NCBI GenBank assembly: GCA_030654205.1
Contig: JAURXW010000288.1
Span: forward strand, 1-7,040
DNA from: Bacteriovorax sp.
Lineage (GTDB): Bacteria; Bdellovibrionota; Bacteriovoracia; Bacteriovoracales; Bacteriovoracaceae
DNA: 7,040 nucleotides
Reading direction: 5' to 3'
Position 1 is the first letter of the stretch, and every line of letters begins with the position of its first letter. The position numbers and the translations under genes are program-made. Positions 1-5,907 of the stretch are shown one piece after another. The notes beneath the pieces are model-generated. The model had not been told where the DNA came from, ran no database searches, and worked only from the letters and a program-made list of their open reading frames with translations.

Positions 1-326
1 GTTCGTGATTCTTCTTTGCTTCTAAATTCTATTGAAACTGCTCTGAAGATAAGTGCAAATAAAACAAACATCAATGGAAGATAAAAACTAGAAAATGCTG
101 TTGCATACACTTCTGGAAATGCCGCAAACAAAGCACCACCCGCTGTAACAAGCCAAACTTCGTTACCATCCCACACAGGACCTATGGCATTTATGACTAT
201 TCTTCTTTCATAGTCTGTTTTAGCAAAAAGATGAAGTGCCCCAACTCCTAAATCGAAGCCATCCAGTACAGCATATCCCATTAATAAAATTCCAATAATG
301 ATATACCAAATTATATTAAAATCCAT
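1..326 (-). CDS. cydB: Cytochrome bd-type quinol oxidase subunit II (CydB), N-terminal part, cut by window edge
   Basis: Membrane subunit that pairs with CydA in the bd-type quinol:O2 oxidoreductase. The first 108 codons are present; the family is usually about 330-380 residues, so about two thirds lies outside the window. Seen: a first membrane segment at about residues 5-20, the LDGFDLG motif at 21-27, and the hallmark GPVWDGNEVWL at 49-59 followed by further hydrophobic stretches. The ATG at 326-324 has an AAGGA ribosome site (336-332) 5 nt upstream. It lies inside the last codons of cydA (shared ATGGATTTTAA, 11-nt overlap), which implies translational coupling and equal expression of the two subunits. 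The motif match makes the assignment firm. What follows cydB, for example a CydX-type small subunit, cannot be seen. Confidence 0.96.
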   Translation of the reverse strand, partial: MDFNIIWYIIIGILLMGYAVLDGFDLGVGALHLFAKTDYERRIVINAIGPVWDGNEVWLVTAGGALFAAFPEVYATAFSSFYLPLMFVLFALIFRAVSIEFRSKEESR

Positions 327-1713
327 GCTTTTCCTTTTTGAGATCAATGGCGGCATCTAAAAACTTTTTTTCCGTATCATGACTAGGAATTGTGTGAATA
401 TGTTCTGGCCCATGCTGAATTTCTTTATTTAAAATATATATCCATGAAAAAAGTAGGAGCAAATAAGTAAGAGCAAATAGCACTAGGGAAATAATAATCT
501 CATAGGATTGTAAATTTGGTGAGAATCCTTCTGCTGTACGTAGTAGTCCCTGCACAATCCAAGGTTGCCTTCCTCTCTCTGCTGAAAACCAACCCGCTTG
601 ATTGGCAATGACGGGTAAGACGACACTAAATACATAAAACTTCATCAACCATCTTTTTTGATACAATATTTTCTTGTAATGCCAATAAAGAGAAATAAAA
701 CTTACCAAAACAAATAACATTCCAAGGGCAACCATCAAATGATAACTTTGAAACACCTGATTAATACTTGGCCAATCAGATTTCGGAAAATCTTTTAACC
801 CTTTAACGTAATGATCAGATTTCCCAGAAAGCAAAAGACTTAGTCCACTCGGAATAGACAAAACATAAGATTTTTCATTTTTTACATCAACCCAACCAAC
901 AAGGCTTAATGGGGCATACTTTCTAGACTCAAAGAGTCCTTCGAATGCCGCTAGCTTCGCTGGTTGATGTTCAGCTACGATAACAGCATGCCAGTGACCG
1001 ATTAATGGCTGAATGACACTTGAGAGACCCGCAACAGTTAAGGCAATAAAAATAGATTTTTTTGCAAATTCTAAATGCTTATTTTTAAGTAAGTAATATG
1101 CAGAAATACTAATTACTAGGAAAGAACCTTGGATATAACTTCCCACTACTGCATGAAGAAATCTAGGCATTGTAGAAGGATTGAAAACAACTTGCCAAAA
1201 ATCTGTTATTACGGCCCGTGAAGCGCCATTTGCTTGAACTATTTTATAAGCTACAGGCGTTTGTTGCCAAGAATTTGCGACAATAATCCAAAAAGCAGAC
1301 ATCATTGAACCAAGGGCAACCATTAAAGTTGAAAACCAATGGACTCTTGGTTTAACCCTGTCCCATCCAAAAAGAAGTATTGCGAGAAATCCAGATTCTA
1401 AAAAAAAAGCAAAAATTCCTTCCGCCGCCAAAGGAGAACCAAAAACATCACCAACGAATCTTGAATATCTTGACCAATTAGTTCCAAATTCAAATTCCAA
1501 AACAATTCCGGTTGCTACACCTAAAGAAAAATTAGCGGCGAAGATTTTAATCCAGAACTTAGTTATTTTTTCGTAAAGTGGATCTTTAGTCCAAATATAT
1601 ATTGATTCAAAAATGACAAGTAAAAGCCCCAAACCAATACTAAAAGGAGGGAAAATATAATGAAACATTGCTGTAAATGCAAACTGCATTCTTGAAAGGA
1701 CCTCAATGCTCAT
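316..1713 (-). CDS. cydA: Cytochrome bd-type quinol oxidase subunit I (CydA), short Q-loop form
   Basis: Haem-bearing subunit of the bd quinol oxidase: it oxidises quinol and reduces O2 to water in the cytoplasmic membrane. It is 465 residues long against about 520 in E. coli. Expected ligands by motif alignment: H18 in FHYIFPP (haem b595), E98 and E106 in AEGIFAFFLES, H187 in RFLHAV and M327 in HLMVALG (haem b558 pair), E379 with GRQPW at 381-385. K253 and E258 in AKLAAFEG match the quinol-site residues K252/E257 of E. coli. Only about 65 residues separate that site from the M327 helix, so the Q-loop is the short type seen in CIO-like enzymes. AGGAAT (1726-1721) lies 7 nt before the ATG. The start overlaps the upstream small ORF by 11 nt. 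The C-terminal tail, about 435-465, is His/Lys-rich and probably cytoplasmic. Confidence 0.97.
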   Translation of the reverse strand: MSIEVLSRMQFAFTAMFHYIFPPFSIGLGLLLVIFESIYIWTKDPLYEKITKFWIKIFAANFSLGVATGIVLEFEFGTNWSRYSRFVGDVFGSPLAAEGIFAFFLESGFLAILLFGWDRVKPRVHWFSTLMVALGSMMSAFWIIVANSWQQTPVAYKIVQANGASRAVITDFWQVVFNPSTMPRFLHAVVGSYIQGSFLVISISAYYLLKNKHLEFAKKSIFIALTVAGLSSVIQPLIGHWHAVIVAEHQPAKLAAFEGLFESRKYAPLSLVGWVDVKNEKSYVLSIPSGLSLLLSGKSDHYVKGLKDFPKSDWPSINQVFQSYHLMVALGMLFVLVSFISLYWHYKKILYQKRWLMKFYVFSVVLPVIANQAGWFSAERGRQPWIVQGLLRTAEGFSPNLQSYEIIISLVLFALTYLLLLFSWIYILNKEIQHGPEHIHTIPSHDTEKKFLDAAIDLKKEKHGF

Positions 1714-1915
1714 AAATTTTATTCCTAGTTCTATAAACTTTTACGACAAATATAAAAATTGAAATGGCCATGACAAAATTAATAATCCGATTGGTCCATG
1801 GATCAAATTTAAAAATAAACTTTAACGATTTTTTTAATACAAATGAGATTAAGATAGCCGTAAAAAGTTTTTGTATATTTGTATATTTTCTAATTTTCAT
1901 AAAACTATTATACAT
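1703..1915 (-). CDS. Small basic membrane protein between the Rieske gene and cydA
   Basis: Unrecognised 70-residue protein. A Lys/Arg-rich N-terminus (about residues 7-15) precedes a hydrophobic or amphipathic stretch (17-36), the motif FDPWTNR (37-43), a clear membrane segment (about 44-60) and a basic tail. It has no cysteine and only one histidine, at the C-terminus, so it is unlikely to carry haem or Fe-S. The ATG at 1915 sits in the stop region of the Rieske gene (ATGTATAA, 8-nt overlap), and its own stop overlaps the cydA start by 11 nt (ATGAGCATTGA). There is no good ribosome site, which fits translation by coupling; the ATG at 1900 is the alternative. Small proteins of unknown function are known beside cydA in several phyla, but this one does not match the families I recall. 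An assembly or accessory subunit of the Rieske/bd unit is an inference. An opposite-strand ORF over the same bases looks random. Confidence 0.72.
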   Translation of the reverse strand: MYNSFMKIRKYTNIQKLFTAILISFVLKKSLKFIFKFDPWTNRIINFVMAISIFIFVVKVYRTRNKIYEH

Positions 1916-2405
1916 CTATATAAGACTCAGAATTGTCCCATTGATCTTTCTCAAATCGAAATACTTTGGTCTTATCTATTTTAATGTCACCGTTTGGAGT
2001 AAGAGTAATAGAAAATCTTTCTAATGGTCTTGGGGCAGGCCCCTCAAAATTAATTCCATTTGGATAATATCCCGAACCGTGACAAGGGCATTTAAATTTA
2101 CCTTCAGCTGGTTGCCAATTTGGAATACATCCCAAATGGGTACAGATATTAGACATTGCTACTAATTTTCCATCACTTTTGAATAACCATACTCCATACA
2201 TTTCTTTAAATCGCTCATCTACACCATCTTTAAAATCAGTTGGTTTCCCAGCAATAAAATCTTGTACAGGTTCAAAATTAACATTGGGATTAATAAAACG
2301 AAAAACAAAAGCTCCTAGCATCGAAACAGATGAAATGAAGGCAATCCACCCTACGGTTATATAGCTAAAAAACTCACGTCGATTCAAGGAATGTTTTATA
2401 TTCAT
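1908..2405 (-). CDS. Rieske 2Fe-2S protein, membrane-anchored, linked to the cyd operon
   Basis: Periplasmic Rieske electron-transfer protein with an N-terminal anchor. Residues 8-12 (NRREF) form a Tat-like twin-arginine motif, followed by a hydrophobic segment at about 17-37. The cluster-binding loops are C88-T-H90-L-G-C93 and C106-P-C108-H109-G-S111. C88, H90, C106 and H109 are the expected cluster ligands; C93 and C108 should form the stabilising disulfide. S111 and Y113 match the Ser/Tyr pair that raises the midpoint potential in bc1 Rieske proteins, so a high-potential, quinol-competent cluster is likely. The proline loop GPAPRPL is at 122-128. Length (165) is near that of small bacterial Rieske subunits. 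GGTGGAG (2417-2411) lies 5 nt before the ATG. No cytochrome b or c1 gene is nearby; instead it leads the cydAB operon. Whether it delivers electrons to the bd oxidase or elsewhere is unknown. Confidence 0.93.
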   Translation of the reverse strand: MNIKHSLNRREFFSYITVGWIAFISSVSMLGAFVFRFINPNVNFEPVQDFIAGKPTDFKDGVDERFKEMYGVWLFKSDGKLVAMSNICTHLGCIPNWQPAEGKFKCPCHGSGYYPNGINFEGPAPRPLERFSITLTPNGDIKIDKTKVFRFEKDQWDNSESYIDV

Positions 2406-2415
2406 ATTATCTCCA

Positions 2416-2428
2416 CCAATTGATAATA
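2416..2428 (-). promoter_or_regulatory. Predicted -10 box and start site for the Rieske-small ORF-cydAB operon
   Basis: TATTAT at 2428-2423 begins 21 nt after the proximal edge of the operator, predicting transcription from about 2416. No good -35 box is seen, as expected for a class II activator-dependent promoter. The predicted start lies at the edge of the GGTGGAG ribosome site, so the leader would be only about 10 nt. An alternative TATTTT at 2445-2440 would instead put the operator over the promoter core. Confidence 0.55.
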
Positions 2429-2449
2429 TGTTAATTTGTAAAATACGAT

Positions 2450-2465
2450 TATGTCGGTGAACATA
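2450..2465 (-). promoter_or_regulatory. Predicted CRP/FNR-type operator of the Rieske-cydAB operon
   Basis: In the direction of transcription it reads TATGTT-CACC-GACATA: a 6-4-6 inverted repeat with one mismatch, the usual geometry for a CRP/FNR-family dimer. It matches 4342-4357, next to the regulator gene. Its centre (2457.5) is 41.5 bp from the start site predicted by the TATTAT box. It lies entirely in the 74-nt gap between the SQR-like gene and the Rieske gene. Confidence 0.72.
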
Positions 2466-2479
2466 TCAATCGATAAAAA

Positions 2480-3673
2480 TTAAAATGGCATTCTACCCTT
2501 AACTCCCAAGCGCCAGTAAAGACGTGGGTATACATACTTGATAAATAACCAATTTAATCTACTTTCTGCTCTCGGTTGAATAAATGGAAGTTTTTTAATT
2601 GGGAATTCATCGTAATTAAATTGCGCCATTAAAGCTTTTCCAGATTGAAGAATTAAGGGGCATAAGCTAAAACCATCATACATAGAGCTTAGGCTTTTTC
2701 CCTCCAAAAAGCATAAGACATTTTCTGAACAGATTTTAGACTGATAAAAAGCTGCTGTTGCTGTTTTCGTGTTAAGGGTTGAACATACATCCCCAACGCC
2801 AAATACATTTTTAAATCTCGGATTTTGAAGAGTTTTTGCGTCTACATCAAGCCAGTTACCAGTTGAATCCACAAGAGTTGAATTTGTAATTAAACTAGGA
2901 GCAGAAACACTCGGTGTAACATGAATAAAATCATAATCTACAATTACTTTATCTACTAATTGGTCAATATCAAAAAGTCCAAATGTAGCGTTTGAGTCTT
3001 GAAGAGAAATGAGTTCGTTATTAAATTTTGAATTAATATTTTCAGTAAATAATTGTTTTTTTATTAAATTTGCATAATATGGAATTGGAAAGATGGATTG
3101 TCTTCCAGTGAAAAAGTGAAAAAGTGAATTCGACTTCTCTTTCCATAAAAATAAAATTTTAAAGGTAACTCCAGGACATTTCACAACTCCTTTAGGGTAA
3201 GTAAATATAATATCTTGAAGCTTTGAGTTTTCAATAATATTTTTTAAATTTGGATAGGTCTGATAATCATAAATACTAATTGCCCGACCAAGTTCTCTTT
3301 CTTTTTCGTATCCTTTAATTAAATCAAAGTTATGTCTTGCTCCAACAGCTACAATAAGTGCTTTATATTTAATTTCCTGTAGATTATCAAGTAAGACGCT
3401 AGAATTTTCAGGACTAATTTTAGTGACTGCTTTTTTTATCCAAAAAATTTCCTTAGGAATTAGTTTTGAAATTGGCATAGAAAACTTATTATTTTTAGTC
3501 GTCCCAAAAAGACTATAAAACAATTGTGGAATGCATTTATGAAAAATTTCATTTTCGATTAAGCAAATTTTAAGTTTTTTATTTTTTCGAAAAAGACGAT
3601 TGGCCGAAGCAAGACCGCCAGCGCCTCCACCAATAATGACAATATCGAATTCTTGAATTTTAAAATTATCCAT
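2480..3673 (-). CDS. FAD-dependent oxidoreductase, type II-like sulfide:quinone oxidoreductase family
   Basis: Flavoprotein of the two-dinucleotide-fold superfamily, 397 residues, closest in pattern to type II/SQRDL-like sulfide:quinone reductases, which pass electrons from sulfide to quinone at the membrane surface. Seen, counted from the ATG: FAD-binding GGGAGG at 15-20, acidic end of strand 2 (IEN) near 39-41, AVGA at 109-112, C166 in VKCPG, the FAD motif NVFGVGD at 289-295 and C297 just after it, then NTKTATAA. C166 and C297 sit where the two redox cysteines of this type lie. The end, YPRLYWRLGVKGRMPF, resembles the amphipathic membrane-binding tail of SQRDL proteins. The ATG at 3673 was chosen over a TTG 12 nt upstream because GGAG (3683-3680) is spaced for the ATG. 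It overlaps the regulator stop by 8 nt (ATGGATAA), so it is probably cotranscribed and coupled. Sulfide as substrate is inferred. Confidence 0.82.
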   Translation of the reverse strand: MDNFKIQEFDIVIIGGGAGGLASANRLFRKNKKLKICLIENEIFHKCIPQLFYSLFGTTKNNKFSMPISKLIPKEIFWIKKAVTKISPENSSVLLDNLQEIKYKALIVAVGARHNFDLIKGYEKERELGRAISIYDYQTYPNLKNIIENSKLQDIIFTYPKGVVKCPGVTFKILFLWKEKSNSLFHFFTGRQSIFPIPYYANLIKKQLFTENINSKFNNELISLQDSNATFGLFDIDQLVDKVIVDYDFIHVTPSVSAPSLITNSTLVDSTGNWLDVDAKTLQNPRFKNVFGVGDVCSTLNTKTATAAFYQSKICSENVLCFLEGKSLSSMYDGFSLCPLILQSGKALMAQFNYDEFPIKKLPFIQPRAESRLNWLFIKYVYPRLYWRLGVKGRMPF

Positions 3674-4328
3674 CAAATGCTCCAAACTTTTTTAACAAAG
3701 CTGTAATTGAAGGAATATTCACGGTGCTCCCTGACTGGTCAATTAATCCTAATTTTTCAAATTCAGACATAGATCTGATAACCGTAGAAGTTGTTGAACC
3801 ACAAAATTCAGCAATTTCTTTTTTCGTCCAACGATGTTCGGGATATCTTGTCGAAAGAAAAACTAAAGCTTCGGCAATCCTCAATTTAACATCTCTATCA
3901 AAAGAGCTTGTAAAGCGCTTCTCGGTTATTAACATTTTTTCACTCAAGTCACTTAGAAGAAATTTCAAAAAATTATTATTACTGAAAAGTTCATCACCTG
4001 ATTTCATCGAAATTCTAACGATAGTACTCTCTTCAATTGACATGGCCGTAGCATAATATTTTTTGTCTGAAAAAAAGGAACGATATCCAAAAAACTCCTC
4101 TTCTCCATGCAATCTTAAAATATAATCTGAACCTGTTTCAGTTGTTTTAATAATTCCGACCAATCCCGTTTCCATAAAATAAAGTGAATGGGCTTCATCG
4201 GATTCATTGAAAATAATATCTCCCCTGCCAAATCGGAAAAATCTTTGATCAATAGTAAAATCAACACTTTCACCAAAGATTTTGGAGATTTTATTAGATA
4301 ACTTTTCAGAATATAATTTATCACTCAT
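3666..4328 (-). CDS. CRP/FNR-family transcription regulator, without FNR Fe-S cysteines
   Basis: A 220-residue regulator with the standard family layout: cyclic-nucleotide-type beta-roll at about 28-115, long dimerisation helix at about 117-143, and C-terminal winged helix-turn-helix at about 146-205. The HTH reads WTKKEIAEFCGS, then the recognition helix TTSTVIRSMSEF (179-190). The only cysteine is C176 in the HTH, so no FNR-type 4Fe-4S cluster is possible. The beta-roll motif FFGYRSFFSDKKYYATAM differs from the cAMP pocket of E. coli CRP, where E72, R82 and S83 bind the ligand, so cAMP is not expected. The recognition helix keeps the Arg of FNR (R213) but not its Glu or Ser, in line with a non-FNR operator. 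It is divergent from sqr and overlaps the SQR-like gene. An operator 13 nt before its ATG suggests autoregulation. The ribosome site is weak. Signal unknown; a sulfur or redox cue is inferred from the neighbours. Confidence 0.93.
   Translation of the reverse strand: MSDKLYSEKLSNKISKIFGESVDFTIDQRFFRFGRGDIIFNESDEAHSLYFMETGLVGIIKTTETGSDYILRLHGEEEFFGYRSFFSDKKYYATAMSIEESTIVRISMKSGDELFSNNNFLKFLLSDLSEKMLITEKRFTSSFDRDVKLRIAEALVFLSTRYPEHRWTKKEIAEFCGSTTSTVIRSMSEFEKLGLIDQSGSTVNIPSITALLKKFGAFDG
3680..3683 (-). promoter_or_regulatory. Ribosome binding site that decides the SQR-like start
   Basis: GGAG inside the last codons of the regulator gene, 6 nt before the ATG at 3673-3671. The possible TTG start at 3685-3683 overlaps this site and has no site of its own, so the longer form is unlikely. 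Confidence 0.7.
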
Positions 4329-4341
4329 TTTTATAAAGAAG

Positions 4342-4357
4342 TATGTCTTGCGACATA
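4342..4357 (+). promoter_or_regulatory. Predicted CRP/FNR-type operator in the divergent regulator/sqr region
   Basis: TATGTC-TTGC-GACATA is a perfect 6-4-6 inverted repeat. For the rightward sqr promoter its centre (4349.5) is at about -41.5, an activating position. For the leftward regulator gene it ends 13 nt from the ATG and overlaps a possible -10 (TAATAT, 4360-4355), a repressing position. It shares its sequence and its spacing to the -10 box with the site at 2450-2465. Confidence 0.76.
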
Positions 4358-4378
4358 TTACTTTTCCAATAATTTAAG

Positions 4379-4391
4379 TATTATTTAAACA
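4379..4391 (+). promoter_or_regulatory. Predicted -10 box and start site for sqr-small ORF-HiPIP
   Basis: TATTAT at 4379-4384 begins exactly 21 nt after the operator, the same distance as at the Rieske-cyd promoter. This predicts a start near 4391 and a leader of about 47 nt. No convincing -35 box is present, which fits activator dependence. Confidence 0.6.
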
Positions 4392-4405
4392 ATGATATCA
4401 TTGTA
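4390..4405. repeat. Perfect 16-bp palindrome at the predicted sqr transcript start
   Basis: ACAATGATATCATTGT is its own reverse complement. It starts at the predicted +1 of sqr, so it could be a second operator (a repressor site over the start) or a short hairpin at the 5' end of the mRNA. It lacks the 4-nt spacer of the TATGTC/GACATA sites, so it is probably not bound by the same protein in the same way. Confidence 0.6.
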
Positions 4406-4427
4406 AGGATTAGTAGGATAATTAATT

Positions 4428-4433
4428 GGAGAG
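4428..4433 (+). promoter_or_regulatory. Ribosome binding site that decides the sqr start
   Basis: GGAGAG ends 4 nt before the ATG at 4438 (GGAG itself is 6 nt away). The in-frame TTG at 4426 overlaps this site and is not a credible start. Confidence 0.75.
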
Positions 4434-4437
4434 ATTA

Positions 4438-5898
4438 ATGGAAAGAAAAAAGATTGTCATCCTAGGTGCCGGAGTCTCAGGTCATACCGCTGCTCTATAT
4501 GCCAAGAAATACCTTAAAGATAAGGCAGACATCACTGTCGTTTCACCAGAAAAAGACTATAATTGGATTCCCTCTAACATTTGGGTAGGTGTCAATCAAA
4601 TGAGTGAATCAGACGTTCTGTTTCCACTCCTTCCAGTTTATAAAAAAGAAGAGATCAACTTTATACGGGGAAAAGGTATTGAGCTATATCCAGAAGGTAC
4701 TAAAGACAATCAAAAATCTTTTATAATATATGAAGCAACTGACGAAAAATCAAAAGGTGAGAAAAATAATCTTTATTATGATTATCTAATCAACGCTACG
4801 GGACCAAAACTTAACTTCGGAGCAACCAAAGGTTTAGGACCTGATTTTCATACATACTCAGTCTGCACCGCCAATCACGCAACACATGCCGGGGCAAAAT
4901 TAAAATCACATATTGAAGAAATGAAAAAAGGGAAAAAGCTAACACTGGTTATTGGAATGGGTCATGGAACATGTACATGTGAAGGTGCTGCATTTGAATA
5001 TGTATTCAATGTAGATACCGAATTACGTAGAAATAATGTTCGAGATAATGCACGACTCATTTACCTTTCAAATGAAGCTGAATTAGGAGATTTTGGAGTT
5101 GATGGAATTCAACTTGAAATGGCGGGCTATATCACTCCTTCTAACATCATGGCCGAGTCATTATTTACTGAACAAAATATAGAATGGATTTTAGGTGCTC
5201 ACGTAAAAAACATAACTGAAACTCAAATTGAATATGAATCCCTTGATGGATCAACTTCTACATTAAATTATGATTTTGCGATGTTACTTCCACCATTCCA
5301 GGGACATCTTCTTAAAACTTTTAACAAAGATGGCGTAGAAATTAGTGAACAAATCTTTACTCCAAATCAGTTTATGAAGGTTGATGCTGATTATTCTGCA
5401 AAAAAATATCAAGACTGGAAAGCAAGTGATTGGCCTAAATATTATCAAAATCCAACATACAAAAATCTATTTGCAGTAGGAATTGCTTTCGCACCTCCTC
5501 ATCAAATTTCAGAACCTAGGAAAACTATCAACGGGACTGTTATAACCCCCTCTCCTCCAAGAACTGGAATGCCCTCAGCTATCATGGGAAGAATTGTTGC
5601 ACGAAACATAGCAGATCAAATTTTAGGAAATAACAATCCCCCTCGTTCTGCTTCAATGGCAGAACTTGGTGCCGCTTGTATTGCATCGATTGGTGCCGGC
5701 TTTACTAAAGGGTCAGCAGTATCAATAACGATGAATCCCATCGTACCAAATTTTGAAAAATACCCTGAAACTGGTAGAGATATCAAAAGTACATTTGGAG
5801 AAATTGGACGTGCAGGACATTGGATAAAAAGACTACTTCACACATTATTTATATATAAAGCAAAAGCAAAATTATTTTGGTGGATAATTCCAGAATAA
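4438..5898 (+). CDS. sqr: Sulfide:quinone oxidoreductase, long three-cysteine form
   Basis: Flavoprotein of 486 residues that should oxidise sulfide to polysulfide or sulfur and reduce quinone at the membrane. Seen: FAD-binding GAGVSG at 10-15; VVSPEKDYNWIPS at 34-46; NATGP at 119-123; C143 in SVCTANHA; C179 and C181 in GHGTCTCEGAAFEY; FAVGIAFAPP at 345-354 where the second FAD motif lies; C414 in GAACIASIG. These fill all three cysteine positions of classic SQRs (Cys128/160/356 in the Acidithiobacillus enzyme), with a doubled cysteine at the middle one. The tail from about 461 has amphipathic helices rich in Trp, Leu and Lys, likely the membrane attachment. No signal peptide is seen. It is longer than type I enzymes (about 430); I do not assign a numbered type. 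It heads an operon with the small ORF (9-nt gap) and HiPIP, probably activated by the divergent regulator. Confidence 0.9.
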   Translation: MERKKIVILGAGVSGHTAALYAKKYLKDKADITVVSPEKDYNWIPSNIWVGVNQMSESDVLFPLLPVYKKEEINFIRGKGIELYPEGTKDNQKSFIIYEATDEKSKGEKNNLYYDYLINATGPKLNFGATKGLGPDFHTYSVCTANHATHAGAKLKSHIEEMKKGKKLTLVIGMGHGTCTCEGAAFEYVFNVDTELRRNNVRDNARLIYLSNEAELGDFGVDGIQLEMAGYITPSNIMAESLFTEQNIEWILGAHVKNITETQIEYESLDGSTSTLNYDFAMLLPPFQGHLLKTFNKDGVEISEQIFTPNQFMKVDADYSAKKYQDWKASDWPKYYQNPTYKNLFAVGIAFAPPHQISEPRKTINGTVITPSPPRTGMPSAIMGRIVARNIADQILGNNNPPRSASMAELGAACIASIGAGFTKGSAVSITMNPIVPNFEKYPETGRDIKSTFGEIGRAGHWIKRLLHTLFIYKAKAKLFWWIIPE

Positions 5899-5907
5899 GG
5901 AGATTAC

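Noticed and set aside
1764..2024. Plus-strand open frame of 86 codons
   Set aside because: Antisense to the Rieske end and the small membrane ORF; low-complexity Ile/Tyr/Lys composition, no ribosome site, no recognisable domain.
2179..2364. Plus-strand open frame of 61 codons
   Set aside because: Antisense to the Rieske coding sequence, with no ribosome site or domain.
1908..2405. Rieske as part of a cytochrome bc1 (petABC) operon
   Set aside because: No cytochrome b or c1 gene adjoins it; its own promoter and overlaps tie it to the cyd genes.
2460..2470. TTGAT on the minus strand, resembling an FNR half-site
   Set aside because: No ATCAA partner at 4-nt spacing; the TATGTT-N4-GACATA palindrome explains the region better and is repeated before sqr.
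3683..3685. TTG as the start of the minus-strand SQR-like gene
   Set aside because: It overlaps the GGAG site that serves the ATG at 3673; the ATGGATAA overlap with the regulator stop is a typical coupled start.
3724..4056. Plus-strand open frame of 110 codons
   Set aside because: Shadow of the CRP/FNR regulator gene; the sense-strand protein has complete family architecture, this one has none.
4115..4324. Minus-strand 69-codon frame inside the regulator
   Set aside because: Out-of-frame reading of the regulator's N-terminal half.
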